64,000 nucleotides of DNA from Nostoc linckia z4 (lineage in GTDB: Bacteria > Cyanobacteriota > Cyanobacteriia > Cyanobacteriales > Nostocaceae): the NCBI RefSeq assembly GCF_002608075.1, contig NZ_LAHA01000038.1:33-64032 (forward strand), in the 5' to 3' direction. The notes below the pieces were generated by a model. That model was not told the DNA's origin and ran no database searches. It was given only the letters and a program-made list of their open reading frames with translations. Made by a program: the position numbers and the translations under genes. Positions 42,065 to 51,286 of this stretch are shown here, piece after piece (within the stretch, counting starts at the first letter, position 1; each line of letters begins with the position of its first letter).

Positions 42065-43678
42065 TCATCCCTCTATTCCCCCATCCCCCATTCCCCACAG
42101 AATCAGTGCTTCTGTTAAACCATCTAAAGTGTATTCCTGGGCTTCGACATCTACACGTCCGAATAAGGAATAACAGGTTTGGGAAGTTTGAGGGCCGATG
42201 GAGGCAATACAAACATCATCTAAGAATTGACTGCTGTTAGAGTTGCTTCCAAATATATTTTTAGTAAGTTGGCAGAAAAATTGTACAGTTTTAGAACTGG
42301 CAAAGGTAATTACATCTACCTTATGATTTTGCAGTGCTAATTGTGCGGCAGGTGGGATACTAGTAGGACAACAAGATTGATATGCGGCTACTTCTATTAC
42401 CTCTGCTTTTTTGGCTGTCAATTCTTTAACTAAAACTTCTCTGCCGCCGCTTTCAACTCTGGGAAATAAAATCTTTTTACCAGATAATTCTTCTGGGAAA
42501 TTTTCCACTAAAGAATCGGCGACAAAGTTGGGGGGAATAAAATCTGGTTGCAGAGAATATTGCTTGAGACTTTGGGCTGTTTTTTCACCAACAACGGCAA
42601 TTTTGATGCCAGCCAAAGCACGGCTATCTTTACCTTGGGCAATTAATCTGGCAAAAAAGTAGTCTACGCCATTGGTGGAAGTCAGAATTAACCAGTGGAA
42701 GTTAGATAAACTAGCGATCGCATTATCTAAATTTTCCCAACTCGAAGGGGGGCCAATCTCTAAGGTAGGCATTTCGATGACAGTTGCACCTATAGCCATG
42801 AGACGATTGCTAAATTGATTTGATTGTCCGACTGAACGTGTCACCAGGATTGTTTTGCCAGCAAGGGGAAGGGGAGATGAGGGAGAGAGAGGGGGGTTAG
42901 TTGACATAGGTTGGGCTTTTGGAATACTGGCGTACCTTTCTCTATATATATTCTCAGGTTGCAAGTACTTCCGTAGCCCAACAACTTCGCCAATCACAAT
43001 TACCACTGGGGAAAGGGATAATCCGGTGATTTGTTCGCAAATATTCCCTAGTTCTGCTGTCCAAATTTGTTGCTGTGGAGTTCCTGCCCAGCGGATGATG
43101 GCTATGGGTGTTAAATGCGATCGCCCATATCGCAACAACTGATGTACAATTTCCCCTACATGTTGCCCTCCCATCAAAATTACCAGTGTTTCTAACCGCG
43201 ATAGCGCTTCCCAATCTAAAGCCTCTACTTCGTGGGCTGTAAACACTGCAAAACAACGACTTAAAACCGGATCTGTGAGGGGAATTCCTGCCAATAATGG
43301 TGCAGCCAGGGCTGAAGAAATTCCTGGTATCACTTCAAAATCGCAACCGGATGCCATCATTGCTTCAATTTCCGAAGTGCAACGCCCAAAAACAAAAGGA
43401 TCTCCTGATTTGAGCCGGATCACTTGTTTCCCTTGTTGACAGTAATTTACAAGTAACTGATTAATTTGTGCTTGACTGGTACTGGGCTTACCACCGCGTT
43501 TACCCACATCCACTTTCAAACAATCAAGTGCTACGCACTGCAATAATTGAGCATCTACCAAAGCATCATAGACTAACACCTCAGCAGTGGCTAAGAGATT
43601 GTAAGCTTTTACCGTCAGATAAGCCACATCTCCAGGGCCAGCACCTACTAAATAGACTTTACCTTTATTATTGGGCAT
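42065..43678 (-). CDS. cobA-hemD: Uroporphyrinogen-III C-methyltransferase / uroporphyrinogen-III synthase fusion
   Basis: 537 residues with two enzymes of tetrapyrrole synthesis. Residues 1-240 are SUMT (KVYLVGAGPGDVAYLTVKA, RLKSGDPFVFGR, PGISSALAAPLLAGIPLT, VILMGGQ), making precorrin-2 for sirohaem and cobalamin. Residues about 275-530 are uroporphyrinogen-III synthase (KTILVTRSVGQSNQFSNRLM, FHWLILTSTNGVDYFF, ILFPRVESGGREVL, ITFASSKTVQFF). The ATG at 43678 is chosen because upstream in-frame codons are repeats (PMPHAQCPMPHAQ). The last residues (WGMGDGGIEG) also run into repeat DNA. It lies upstream of coaE. Confidence 0.93.
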   Translation of the reverse strand: MPNNKGKVYLVGAGPGDVAYLTVKAYNLLATAEVLVYDALVDAQLLQCVALDCLKVDVGKRGGKPSTSQAQINQLLVNYCQQGKQVIRLKSGDPFVFGRCTSEIEAMMASGCDFEVIPGISSALAAPLLAGIPLTDPVLSRCFAVFTAHEVEALDWEALSRLETLVILMGGQHVGEIVHQLLRYGRSHLTPIAIIRWAGTPQQQIWTAELGNICEQITGLSLSPVVIVIGEVVGLRKYLQPENIYRERYASIPKAQPMSTNPPLSPSSPLPLAGKTILVTRSVGQSNQFSNRLMAIGATVIEMPTLEIGPPSSWENLDNAIASLSNFHWLILTSTNGVDYFFARLIAQGKDSRALAGIKIAVVGEKTAQSLKQYSLQPDFIPPNFVADSLVENFPEELSGKKILFPRVESGGREVLVKELTAKKAEVIEVAAYQSCCPTSIPPAAQLALQNHKVDVITFASSKTVQFFCQLTKNIFGSNSNSSQFLDDVCIASIGPQTSQTCYSLFGRVDVEAQEYTLDGLTEALILWGMGDGGIEG

Positions 43679-43846
43679 GGGGCATTGGGCATGGGGCATT
43701 GGGCATTGGGCATGGGGCATGGGGCATGGGGCATTGGGCATGGGGCATTGGGCAGAGGAGAAAAACTCATCTCCCCTGTCTCCCCATCTCCCCATCTCCC
43801 CATCTCCCCCATCTCCTCATCCCCCCACCTCCCCACCTCCCCAGTC
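43674..43846. repeat. Block of heptamer (GGGCATT) and CATCTCCC-type tandem repeats
   Basis: GGGCATT/GGGGCAT units at 43674-43755, then CCCCATCTCC-type units at 43775-43846. They fill the whole gap between cobA-hemD and the TPR gene; the array touches the cobA start codon. Confidence 0.9.
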
Positions 43847-43847
43847 A

Positions 43848-44873
43848 CTACTCACCACTCGCCTCAATTTTTTTAATCAATCCATCGATTTGCTCAACCA
43901 TCTCGTTATTTTCCTCGGCTTGGAATAATTCTCTGGCTTTTTTGAAATTAGCGATCGCTTCTTGTGTTTGTTGTTCTCTTCCCAAAGTAATCCCCAAATT
44001 ATAGTAAGCGTAGGCATAATCTGGTAAAAGGCTAATGGCTTTTTTATAATGTGCAATGGCTTCTTGGGGTTTACCTCCATCGTCCATTGCGTTTGCTAAA
44101 CCGGTGTAAGCTTGTGCGTGTTTGGGATCGAGGCGAATTGCTTCGGTATAGTCGGCTATTGCTTGGTCTAGTTTGCCTTGGGCGTAAAAAGCGCTTGCTA
44201 AATTATAATGAGCGTCTGCATCTTGAGGATCGATGCTAATGGCTTGTTGGTACTGGGCGATGGCTTCTTCTAGTTTGCCTTCGGCGTACAGTGCATTTCC
44301 TAAGGCGTTATAACTTGCGGCATTTTTCGGCTCTAGGCGAATGGCTGTTGTATACTCTGCCATTGCTTCTGCTGACTTCCCTTGAGCATAAAAAGCATTT
44401 CCTAAATAATAGTGAGCTGCTGCATCTTGGGGATTGAAGTTAATCGCTTGTTTGTATTCGGCGATGGCTTCTGAAAATTTACCTTGAACGTAGAAAGCAT
44501 TTCCTAAGAAAAAGTGAGCTTTGGCAAATTTAGGATCGATGCTGATGGCTTTTTGATATTGGGCAATGGCTTCTTGTTGTTTACCTCCATCATCAAGGGT
44601 ATTTCCCAAAGCTACATAAGCTTCGACAAATTTTGGTTCTATTGCAATTGCTTGGCGAAAAGCCGCTTCTGCTCCTTTTAAATCTCCTTTTTTGTAGAGA
44701 TTGGCTCCTTGTTCAAAGTTTGTTAGTGCTTTTTTATTATGAGGAAGCGTAGCTTGAAGAGAGTTTTTAACTGTTGCTAAAACAGTGTCAATTTCTTGCC
44801 CAAAAGCAACATTCGCACCGCTCAAACCCCAGCAAACAATAGCTATAGCCAGGAAATTATTGATTTTTACCAT
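43848..44873 (-). CDS. Secreted tetratricopeptide-repeat protein
   Basis: About 341 residues. An N-terminal signal sequence (MVKINNFLAIAIVCWGLSGA to AFGQE) is followed by about eight TPR units of 34 residues with very regular consensus (EAIAQYQKAISIDPKFAKAH, NALGNALYAEGKLEEAIAQY). Such solenoids bind other proteins; here the location is periplasmic or thylakoid lumen. The ATG at 44873 is preferred because it begins the signal peptide directly; an ATG 30 bp upstream exists. A smaller membrane-anchored TPR gene and hpt lie upstream on the same strand. Partner unknown. Confidence 0.85.
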   Translation of the reverse strand: MVKINNFLAIAIVCWGLSGANVAFGQEIDTVLATVKNSLQATLPHNKKALTNFEQGANLYKKGDLKGAEAAFRQAIAIEPKFVEAYVALGNTLDDGGKQQEAIAQYQKAISIDPKFAKAHFFLGNAFYVQGKFSEAIAEYKQAINFNPQDAAAHYYLGNAFYAQGKSAEAMAEYTTAIRLEPKNAASYNALGNALYAEGKLEEAIAQYQQAISIDPQDADAHYNLASAFYAQGKLDQAIADYTEAIRLDPKHAQAYTGLANAMDDGGKPQEAIAHYKKAISLLPDYAYAYYNLGITLGREQQTQEAIANFKKARELFQAEENNEMVEQIDGLIKKIEASGE

Positions 44874-45137
44874 TGTTATTAATTTACCTATTTTATATGC
44901 CAATACGCTTGGTGTTAAGAAAGTTTTTTTATGGAGTAAGGGAATAGGGAACAGGGAATAGGGTAATAAAAAACAGGCTTATCTGAGCCGTATTTTTTTA
45001 TATATAACTCCTATTTGATTGGGTGAAAATAATCCCGTACACCTAGATTCTCTGAAAACCTATTGCCTCACCGCGCAAATCACTTCACATATCAAACCAG
45101 ATTCCTATATGCAATTTTTCATATTATTCTCCATTAC

Positions 45138-45614
45138 CTACTCCCCATTTCTAGTTTTCGCATTCATTTTTTCCAACAAATTAGCGATTCTGGCGGCTTT
45201 TTCTGGTTGGCGTTGTTTTTGTAATAAATCTTTAGCTTGTTGTAAATTATTTTTTGCTTCTTCTCGTTTATCTTCTTGCATTAAGACATTTGCTAGACGC
45301 AAGTAAGCTTCGGGATTTTTCGGGCTGCGGTTAATTACTTCGCAAAATAATTCTTTAGCTTCTGCTGCTCGGTTTTGGCGATTTAAAACATCGCCAAGAA
45401 ATAAGCGCACCACATCATTAGTAGAATTGAGGGCAATAACTTTGCGAAAAGCGGCTTCTGCACCTTCATAATCTTCTGCTTGAGCGAGATTGATGCCTTT
45501 TTGAAATAAATCTGAGGTAATCAAAGTTTTCCAAGCGAAATATCCAAGGATTACCAGACTTATAGTAACTATGATTCCGGCGATAATAGAATTAATTTGC
45601 AAGTTTTCTAACAT
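45138..45614 (-). CDS. Membrane-anchored tetratricopeptide-repeat protein
   Basis: 158 residues. One N-terminal transmembrane helix (about 8-28, INSIIAGIIVTISLVILGYF), then about three TPR units (AEDYEGAEAAFRKVIALNST, NRAAEAKELFCEVINRSPKN, LRLANVLMQEDKREEAKNNL) and a basic tail. The ATG is four bases after the hpt stop, so the two are likely translated from one mRNA. A protein-binding role at a membrane is inferred; no enzymatic motif. Confidence 0.8.
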   Translation of the reverse strand: MLENLQINSIIAGIIVTISLVILGYFAWKTLITSDLFQKGINLAQAEDYEGAEAAFRKVIALNSTNDVVRLFLGDVLNRQNRAAEAKELFCEVINRSPKNPEAYLRLANVLMQEDKREEAKNNLQQAKDLLQKQRQPEKAARIANLLEKMNAKTRNGE

Positions 45615-45617
45615 TGT

Positions 45618-46580
45618 CTAAGCCAAAAGACAGGCGATGGGAAAAATCAGATATTCGATAAAAAAGAGTTTCCAGATAAATTGATAAAACTGGGCGATCG
45701 CACTTTTATCTTCTAAGTCTACCCTGAAACTCCGTAACCACATCCAAAGCAGCAATCCTAAATGAGTAATCACCACAAATATCGGGTTAACCGAGGCGAC
45801 ACCAAGCACCGCAACTAAAATTATGCCCAAATAGCACACAGTTATCACCCAAAGAGCGAGATTAAACACAGCTTGGGTGCCGAGTTGGATAGTAAAAGTA
45901 GAGATATTGTAAAGGCGATCGCCTTCAATATCGGGTATATCTTTAAAAATGGCAATGGCGAAGGTAAACACCAAAATGAATAACGTCAGCGCCCAAACCG
46001 CAGGTACAATTGTTTGGCTTTGCTCAAATGCCCAACTGTAATGTAAATATAATCCCAAATTCACAATCGTACCGCGCACCGAAAAAATACACAGCGCCGC
46101 CCAAAACGGAAATTGCTTCAAACGAATTGGCGGTAAAGAATAAGCAGTCCCAATGGCCAAACTAATTGCCACCATACCGAACAAAAATGGCCCAGTTAGC
46201 CAAGCTATAATTAGCCCCAAAATGCCAGTAATTCCGACAATTAATTGCCCAGTTTTTCGGGAAAATTCCCCAGAAGCTAAAGGTAAATAGGGCTTATTAA
46301 CCTTGTCAATTTCCACATCTTCTAATTGATTCAGCCCCACAATATAGACATTGCCACACAAACAAGAAATCCATGCCCCCAACAAAGGCAGTAGAGAATT
46401 CGTAGAGACGCGATGAATCACATCTCCACTAACAGCAATAGCAATTAAATATAAACCCAACACACTAAGACTAGTACCAATAATCGTGTGCGGGCGAGAG
46501 AATTTCCAAAAAGCCTGCAACCAATCAAAAGAAAATGGAACAGGTTGGCTTGACAAAGAACTGTTTTGAGAATCACTCAT
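45618..46580 (-). CDS. hpt: Homogentisate phytyltransferase (UbiA family)
   Basis: A 320-residue membrane prenyltransferase that joins phytyl diphosphate to homogentisate, the committed step of tocopherol synthesis. The first aspartate motif is in GLNQLEDVEIDKVNKPYLPL, the second in KDIPDIEGDRLYNI. About eight to nine transmembrane helices. The match of these blocks to cyanobacterial Slr1736-type enzymes is close, though other UbiA members share the motifs. ATG start. A TPR gene follows immediately on the same strand. Confidence 0.87.
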   Translation of the reverse strand: MSDSQNSSLSSQPVPFSFDWLQAFWKFSRPHTIIGTSLSVLGLYLIAIAVSGDVIHRVSTNSLLPLLGAWISCLCGNVYIVGLNQLEDVEIDKVNKPYLPLASGEFSRKTGQLIVGITGILGLIIAWLTGPFLFGMVAISLAIGTAYSLPPIRLKQFPFWAALCIFSVRGTIVNLGLYLHYSWAFEQSQTIVPAVWALTLFILVFTFAIAIFKDIPDIEGDRLYNISTFTIQLGTQAVFNLALWVITVCYLGIILVAVLGVASVNPIFVVITHLGLLLWMWLRSFRVDLEDKSAIAQFYQFIWKLFFIEYLIFPIACLLA

Positions 46581-46631
46581 GAGTAGCTTGAATACTCTAT
46601 TCCGGCTTACTCTTAACCATTGTCACAGAAA

Positions 46632-46756
46632 TTGGGCGTTGGGAGTTAGGAGTTGGGAGTTAGGAGTTAAGAGTTGGGAGTTAGGAGTTGGGAGTTGGGA
46701 GTTGGGAGTTGGGAATTATTCTCCTTGTCTCCCTTGTCTCCCTTGTCTCCCTCATC
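46632..46756. repeat. Tandem repeats (GGAGTTG/GGAGTTA heptamer, then CCTTGTCTCC)
   Basis: About eleven GGAGTTG or GGAGTTA units (46637-46715) followed by TTGTCTCCC units (46726-46756). Upstream of hpt, in the gap to the peroxiredoxin gene. Open frames here are translated repeats. Confidence 0.9.
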
Positions 46757-46860
46757 TGCAAAAGTCTTTAATATTCACCAACGAGTCTTTGATACTTGTC
46801 GATCAAAATTAAGGCGTATGTCCACCCCACAAGTAGTGGTAATTAATTTCTTGGAAGTCC

Positions 46861-47418
46861 CTAAGAAGACACCGATTGTAATTTTTCTAGTCGTGCTAGT
46901 ACTTCTGAACTGTGAATAGTGGGGTTAACTTTCACAAAAGTCTCGCGCAAAATCCCTTGAGGATCGATAATAAAACTGTGGCGCATAGATAAGAAACTTA
47001 ACCACGAACCATAAGCTTTACTCACCGAACCGTCAGTGTCAGCTAACAGAGGAAATTTTAGTCCCTCTGAATCACAAAATTTCGCGTGGGAATCAATGTC
47101 ATCAGCACTGACACCAAGAATTTGAGTGTTTTTTGCCAGATATTTCGGTAAATCTTCCTGAAAACGACGAGCTTCTATAGTACAACCAGAGGTGAAATCT
47201 TTGGGATAAAAGTATAAAACTACCCACTTACCACGAAAATCAGAGAGGGAAATCTTACCATCACCTGTGTTAGTTGGTAAAGTAAATTCTGGTGCGGGTT
47301 GATTAATTGCAGGAAGTTTACCACCAAGAGCATTAGCTGTAGGGATAAAATTCAGCCAGCTAATAATAGAAATACAGCTGGCAAGTAATACGCTTATAAA
47401 AGTGCGGCGGGAAATCAT
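46861..47418 (-). CDS. Exported PrxQ/BCP-type peroxiredoxin
   Basis: A thiol peroxidase of about 185 residues. It starts MISRRTFISVLLASCISIIS, a signal sequence with twin arginine, so it may act in the lumen or periplasm. The peroxiredoxin core has APEFTLPTNTGDGKISLSDF, the peroxidatic Cys in YPKDFTSGCTIEARRF, and SFIIDPQGILRETFVKV. The usual PrxQ resolving Cys five residues after the first is Arg; another Cys is in AKFCDSEG, so the enzyme may be 1-Cys or atypical. The ATG at 47418 is preferred over one ten codons earlier. Upstream is the SipA-like gene. Confidence 0.88.
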   Translation of the reverse strand: MISRRTFISVLLASCISIISWLNFIPTANALGGKLPAINQPAPEFTLPTNTGDGKISLSDFRGKWVVLYFYPKDFTSGCTIEARRFQEDLPKYLAKNTQILGVSADDIDSHAKFCDSEGLKFPLLADTDGSVSKAYGSWLSFLSMRHSFIIDPQGILRETFVKVNPTIHSSEVLARLEKLQSVSS

Positions 47419-47475
47419 GGTGTAAACCAGAATGACAACTTTACACAAGTTTACAATTGCTGGTTACTAATAATC

Positions 47476-47718
47476 TCACTGTGATTCAGATTCAAGAGGG
47501 ATATCTGTACTTTCGATGTATTGGCTATCTAAGAGAAAGGCTCCTTTAGCAAAGCGAATACCCCAATATCCACCTGGTCTCCGGTCAATGACTGTACCCT
47601 CCTCACCAATGTGAATCACATCAGGGGGGCGGAGCATGGGCATAGGTTCGGCAGTTTTGACGTAAGGTGGTAGTGCTACAACGCGGACTTTACTACCAAT
47701 AGAAAATTCTTTAGACAT
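47476..47718 (-). CDS. sipA: SipA-like regulatory protein (DUF3148)
   Basis: 80 residues: FSIGSKVRVVALPPYVKTAE, PMPMLRPPDVIHIGEEG, TVIDRRPGGYWGIRFAKGAF and LLDSQYIESTD. This matches the small SH3-like barrel protein SipA of cyanobacteria, which binds and stimulates the sensor kinase NblS, tuning responses to high light and nutrient stress. The kinase is not in this window. ATG start; 57 bp separate it from the peroxiredoxin gene downstream, so co-transcription is possible and would fit oxidative or light stress. Confidence 0.78.
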   Translation of the reverse strand: MSKEFSIGSKVRVVALPPYVKTAEPMPMLRPPDVIHIGEEGTVIDRRPGGYWGIRFAKGAFLLDSQYIESTDIPLESESQ

Positions 47719-48345
47719 GATAAAAAAGCTAGATTCAAGGTAGGGAATGGGTAATGGGAAATGGGGAACCTTCCCGTAATTGACTAGCTTCTAATAAAAA
47801 TATGGGGAGTAGTGGTTTAGCGATGCCAAACCACTACGGGGTTTAGGGGTCAAGAGATTTTTCTACTCTTGTTCTGTTTGTTATAGTAGCAACTCACAGT
47901 AGTTAATGCAACTGGGCTAACCTAAAATTTTTCAAATTTCTAGTTTGATTTGAAAATCATGTTGAGTGATGACATGATATTAGATACCCCAACACCCTTA
48001 AAAAGCAGCAGGGCTGTTTTATTCCCCAATAGGGAAAGGGAAAGGAGTTCGATTGTTTCTCCTTTCCCATCTTCTGCAAGAAGTCTGTATAATTTTTTAA
48101 TTTTGATATTAAGGGATTAATAAAACCGAGATATAAAAGGCATTCTTAATCCCAAATCTCAAATCCAAAGTATGCGGGGAGAAAGATTTGGGGAAGCGGT
48201 AGAAGGTTGCATCATAAATTTATTTTGAAAAAGGGAGTGGGAAGTAGGTTAGATTCCTTTTTCATTTATGGTTGTGGGATTTACTATCCTGAGCTAGTTT
48301 CGGATGAGATGGGCGATATTGCCCATCCCAAACTATTGTTCAAGA
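47719..48345. other. Intergenic region with repeats
   Basis: Contains CCAAACCACTACGGGG-type palindromic sequence (TAGTGGTTTAG near 47810 and inverse copy after it), a CCTTTCCC/GGGAAAGG stem (about 48030-48068) and GATGGGCGATATTGCCCATC (48308-48327), a hairpin just downstream of the LTXXQ gene. No gene seen. Confidence 0.55.
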
Positions 48346-48849
48346 TTATTGAGTATTGCGTTGTTGACGACGCTGTTTGAAGTTTTGCTGGATTTGTTCG
48401 AGTTTTTGCCGCTGTTCGGGGGTTAAAACTGCTTGAACTTGTTGTTTTTCGGATTCTCGGATTTGTCGGATTTGAGTTTTTTGTGCTTCAGTGAGATTTA
48501 ATTCTGCAAAGTTCTTCCATCCACCGCGACGCTGACCGGGTTGACGTTGACCTTGTTGACCGGCTTGGCGCTGAGCTTGACGCGCTTGCTTAGCAGCTTC
48601 TAATTTTGCTTTTTGTTCTGGAGTGAAAACTGCTTCAATTTTGGCGCGACTGTCTCGGCGAATTGTCTGAATTTGGTTTTTTTGTGCATCGGTTAGCCCT
48701 AATTCTGCCCAGGGGCCCTTTGGTTTTTGTGGAGTTTGTGCGAGTTGCAGGGGTGAGGGAGAAGCTGTTTGAGCTACTACAGCAAAGGAAGTTGCACTTA
48801 AACTTAAAGCGATCGCTCCAGCAATTAATGATAATGTTTTGAGTTTCAT
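48346..48849 (-). CDS. Spy/CpxP-like periplasmic LTXXQ-motif protein
   Basis: 167 residues. Signal peptide MKLKTLSLIAGAIALSLSAT to VVAQ, then two LTXXQ-type repeats: LTDAQKNQIQTIRRDSRAKI and LTEAQKTQIRQIRESEKQQV, each followed by a TPEQ segment, separated by a Gln/Arg/Gly-rich linker. CpxP and Spy proteins with this motif are periplasmic chaperones and sensors of envelope stress or metals. It lies divergent to a histidine kinase and LuxR-type regulator, which may control it or be modulated by it, as CpxP does with CpxA; this link is inferred. Confidence 0.8.
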   Translation of the reverse strand: MKLKTLSLIAGAIALSLSATSFAVVAQTASPSPLQLAQTPQKPKGPWAELGLTDAQKNQIQTIRRDSRAKIEAVFTPEQKAKLEAAKQARQAQRQAGQQGQRQPGQRRGGWKNFAELNLTEAQKTQIRQIRESEKQQVQAVLTPEQRQKLEQIQQNFKQRRQQRNTQ

Positions 48850-48990
48850 TATTTATTTCGTGGTTCTTGCCTGTGTGGATGCCACCATCATAAGAATTTA
48901 GATTCAAAACTTACATGAGGAGAAAGTCACGGTTATGCCTATGACTAAAGTCATGATTCAATTATGACTAATGTGACTGACAATAATAGA

Positions 48991-49030
48991 AGTTGAGAGT
49001 TAAGAGTTAGGAGTTAGGAGTTAAGAGTTA
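48991..49030. repeat. Heptameric tandem repeat (GAGTTAG family)
   Basis: Five GAGTTAG/GAGTTAA units between the LTXXQ gene and the sensor kinase, in the region where the kinase promoter would lie. Confidence 0.85.
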
Positions 49031-49049
49031 ACAATCAGGTGTTATCATC

Positions 49050-50315
49050 ATGAATCCTCTAATTCAAATTAAAAAACATCCTTTTCCATCTCTACTTTAT
49101 TTAGAATGGATATTATTGACAATTACGGCTGTAATAGCAGTTATCCCACCTCCTTTACGACGGTTTCGTCCGAGACGGGCAGAGCTATCAATTTGTGGAA
49201 CATTTCCAGATTTGTCAGTGTGTAATTTCTTACCAGAATTGTCAATTTATAGCCTGGTTATTTTTGCATTAATGGGGTTATGGTTACCCCAAAACAATCG
49301 TAAAAGTAAATTAACATACACAGCTATTCAAATTTTCTTGATTTTATTGACTGGACTTTTTGGTGAAAGATTTGCTCGGCTTTTTCCCTTTCTTTATATA
49401 ATTTTAGTGACTCGTAGTTGTCTAATTTTTCAGTTACCTGGACGTTTATTCATGACGAGTCTGTCATTTACTTTATTTTTATTGACCACACAATTAAAAT
49501 ATCAATTATTCAGTTTTCAATCTTCACCGCAAGCTCAAGAGCGTTTTCGATTTCTAAGTTTAAATTGGTCATTAGTGTTTGGTCTGAGTTTAGTTTTCGT
49601 GTTGTTGATGATGAATGCTGTGTTATCTGAACGCTACAGTCGCGAAAAACTTGCCATTGCTAATGAAAAACTTCGCCAATATGCTATGCGAATAGAAAAT
49701 CAAGCCACCTTGGAAGAACGCAACCGCATTGCTCGCGAGATTCATGATTCATTAGGACACTCACTAACTGCTTTAAATCTCCAATTAGAAACTGCTTTAA
49801 AACTGTGGCAATCGAATCCAGTTAAGGCTGAAACATTTCTAGCAACTGCAAAGGAATTAGGTTCAAAAGCGCTCAAAGATGTGCGTCAATCTGTTTCAAC
49901 TATGCGTTCTAATCCTTTACAAGAACAGTCTTTAGAACTGGCGATCGCTGGTCTTGTAGAAAATTTTCATCACTCAAATGGTATTCTCCCAATTTATAAA
50001 ATCAATCTCGAATATTCTTTACCTCCTGACATCAATACTGCTATTTATCGGATTATTCAAGAATCTTTGACTAATATTTCTAAATATGCTTCTGCCACAG
50101 AGGTTAAAATAGAACTCACTGGCATTAGAAATAATTTAAGATTAATAATTCAGGATAATGGTAGAGGTTTTGATATTAGACAAAATACCACTGGTTTTGG
50201 GCTTCATAGTATGCGCGATCGCACTTTAGCCCTGGGAGGTGAATTTAATATTAACACCACTCCTGGTTCTGGCTGCAAAATTATAGTTAATATCCCCTTA
50301 ACGAGGTTTATATGA
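49050..50315 (+). CDS. NarL/LiaS-type sensor histidine kinase
   Basis: 421 residues. About five transmembrane helices in the first 190 residues, with an extracytoplasmic loop holding two Cys (LSICGTFPDLSVCNFLPELS) after the first. A coiled segment leads to HisKA_3 (RNRIAREIHDSLGHSLTALN, phospho-His in EIHDS) and HATPase_c (YRIIQESLTNISKYA, DNGRGFD, GFGLHSMRDR). Its stop overlaps the following regulator start by four bases (ATGA), so they form a classical pair. The signal is unknown; Cys in the loop could sense redox or metals. Confidence 0.9.
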   Translation: MNPLIQIKKHPFPSLLYLEWILLTITAVIAVIPPPLRRFRPRRAELSICGTFPDLSVCNFLPELSIYSLVIFALMGLWLPQNNRKSKLTYTAIQIFLILLTGLFGERFARLFPFLYIILVTRSCLIFQLPGRLFMTSLSFTLFLLTTQLKYQLFSFQSSPQAQERFRFLSLNWSLVFGLSLVFVLLMMNAVLSERYSREKLAIANEKLRQYAMRIENQATLEERNRIAREIHDSLGHSLTALNLQLETALKLWQSNPVKAETFLATAKELGSKALKDVRQSVSTMRSNPLQEQSLELAIAGLVENFHHSNGILPIYKINLEYSLPPDINTAIYRIIQESLTNISKYASATEVKIELTGIRNNLRLIIQDNGRGFDIRQNTTGFGLHSMRDRTLALGGEFNINTTPGSGCKIIVNIPLTRFI

Positions 50316-50977
50316 GTATTAAAGTATTGCTAGTAGATGACCAAAGTTTAATTCGTCAAGGATTAAGAGCTTTATTAGAATTAGAACCAGATTTAGAAAT
50401 AGTAGGTGAAGCCGAAAACGGTAAAGAAGCAATTAATTTTGTTGCTCAATTTCAGCCAGATGTCGTATTATTAGACATCAGAATGCCGATTATGGATGGA
50501 GTTGCAGCCACACGAGAAATCCAAAAACATTTTAGCAAAACCAAGATTTTAGTACTTACAACTTTTGATGATAATGAATATGTTTCCGCAGCTTTGCAAA
50601 ATGGCGCAATGGGTTATTTATTGAAAGATACACCCTCAGAAGAATTAGCTGTTGCTATTCGCGCTGTTTATAAAGGATATACTCAATTAGGCCCAGGCAT
50701 AGTTAAAAAACTGTTGACCCAGTTTTCTGAGGCTACACCAATTCAGTCACCACCCATACCATCTGGTTTAACTGAACTCACTCCCAGAGAAAAGGAGGTT
50801 TTGCGGTTAATTGCTACAGGTGCTAGTAACCGAGAAATTGCTCAGGAACTCTACATTTCTGAGGGGACAGTAAAAAACCACGTTACCAATATTTTAAACA
50901 GATTGAATTTGCGCGATCGCACTCAAGCTGCAATTTGGGCAAATAGTTATTTATCTTATTTGAATGAGCCAAATTAA
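50312..50977 (+). CDS. NarL/LuxR-family response regulator
   Basis: 221 residues. Receiver domain (KVLLVDDQSLIRQGLRALLE, phospho-Asp in DVVLLDIRMPIMDG, LTTFDDNEYV, LLKDT) and a C-terminal LuxR helix-turn-helix (LTPREKEVLRLIATGASNRE then SEGTVKNHVTNILNRL). ATGA overlap with the sensor kinase. A DNA-binding transcription factor; the divergent LTXXQ gene is the nearest candidate target. Confidence 0.93.
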   Translation: MSIKVLLVDDQSLIRQGLRALLELEPDLEIVGEAENGKEAINFVAQFQPDVVLLDIRMPIMDGVAATREIQKHFSKTKILVLTTFDDNEYVSAALQNGAMGYLLKDTPSEELAVAIRAVYKGYTQLGPGIVKKLLTQFSEATPIQSPPIPSGLTELTPREKEVLRLIATGASNREIAQELYISEGTVKNHVTNILNRLNLRDRTQAAIWANSYLSYLNEPN

Positions 50978-51286
50978 AAATAATTATTATAATAGAAATT
51001 TAGTTGATTTGGAGAATTACTCGTAGAAGTAGGGAACAGGTAACAGAACTCCAAAAAATAAATTGTTCCGATTCAGGTCGTTGGCTGTTGACTACTGACT
51101 GTCAACCATCAAGAGTTAACAGTCTTCTGTGGAATATTTTTTTCCTTGGAAGTCCCTAACAGCTTTCAAAACCTCCCAAAATACTGGGTTCAGAGCAACT
51201 AAATTTATTTATTAGGACTTACGCAACTGGTTAAGTCTGGGGTATTGAACTGTTGCCCGTTCCCTGTTCCCTGTTTTCTTTGAAAA
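50978..51286. other. Intergenic region between convergent genes
   Basis: 309 bp with TTGACTACTGACTGTCAACC-type repeat (about 51086-51122) and GTTCCCTGTTCCCTGTT units (about 51258-51277). No gene; no clear terminator recognised. Confidence 0.5.

Noticed and set aside
43466..44004. 178-codon frame on the plus strand
   Set aside because: It is antisense to cobA-hemD, the repeat block and the TPR gene, and its middle is translated repeats.
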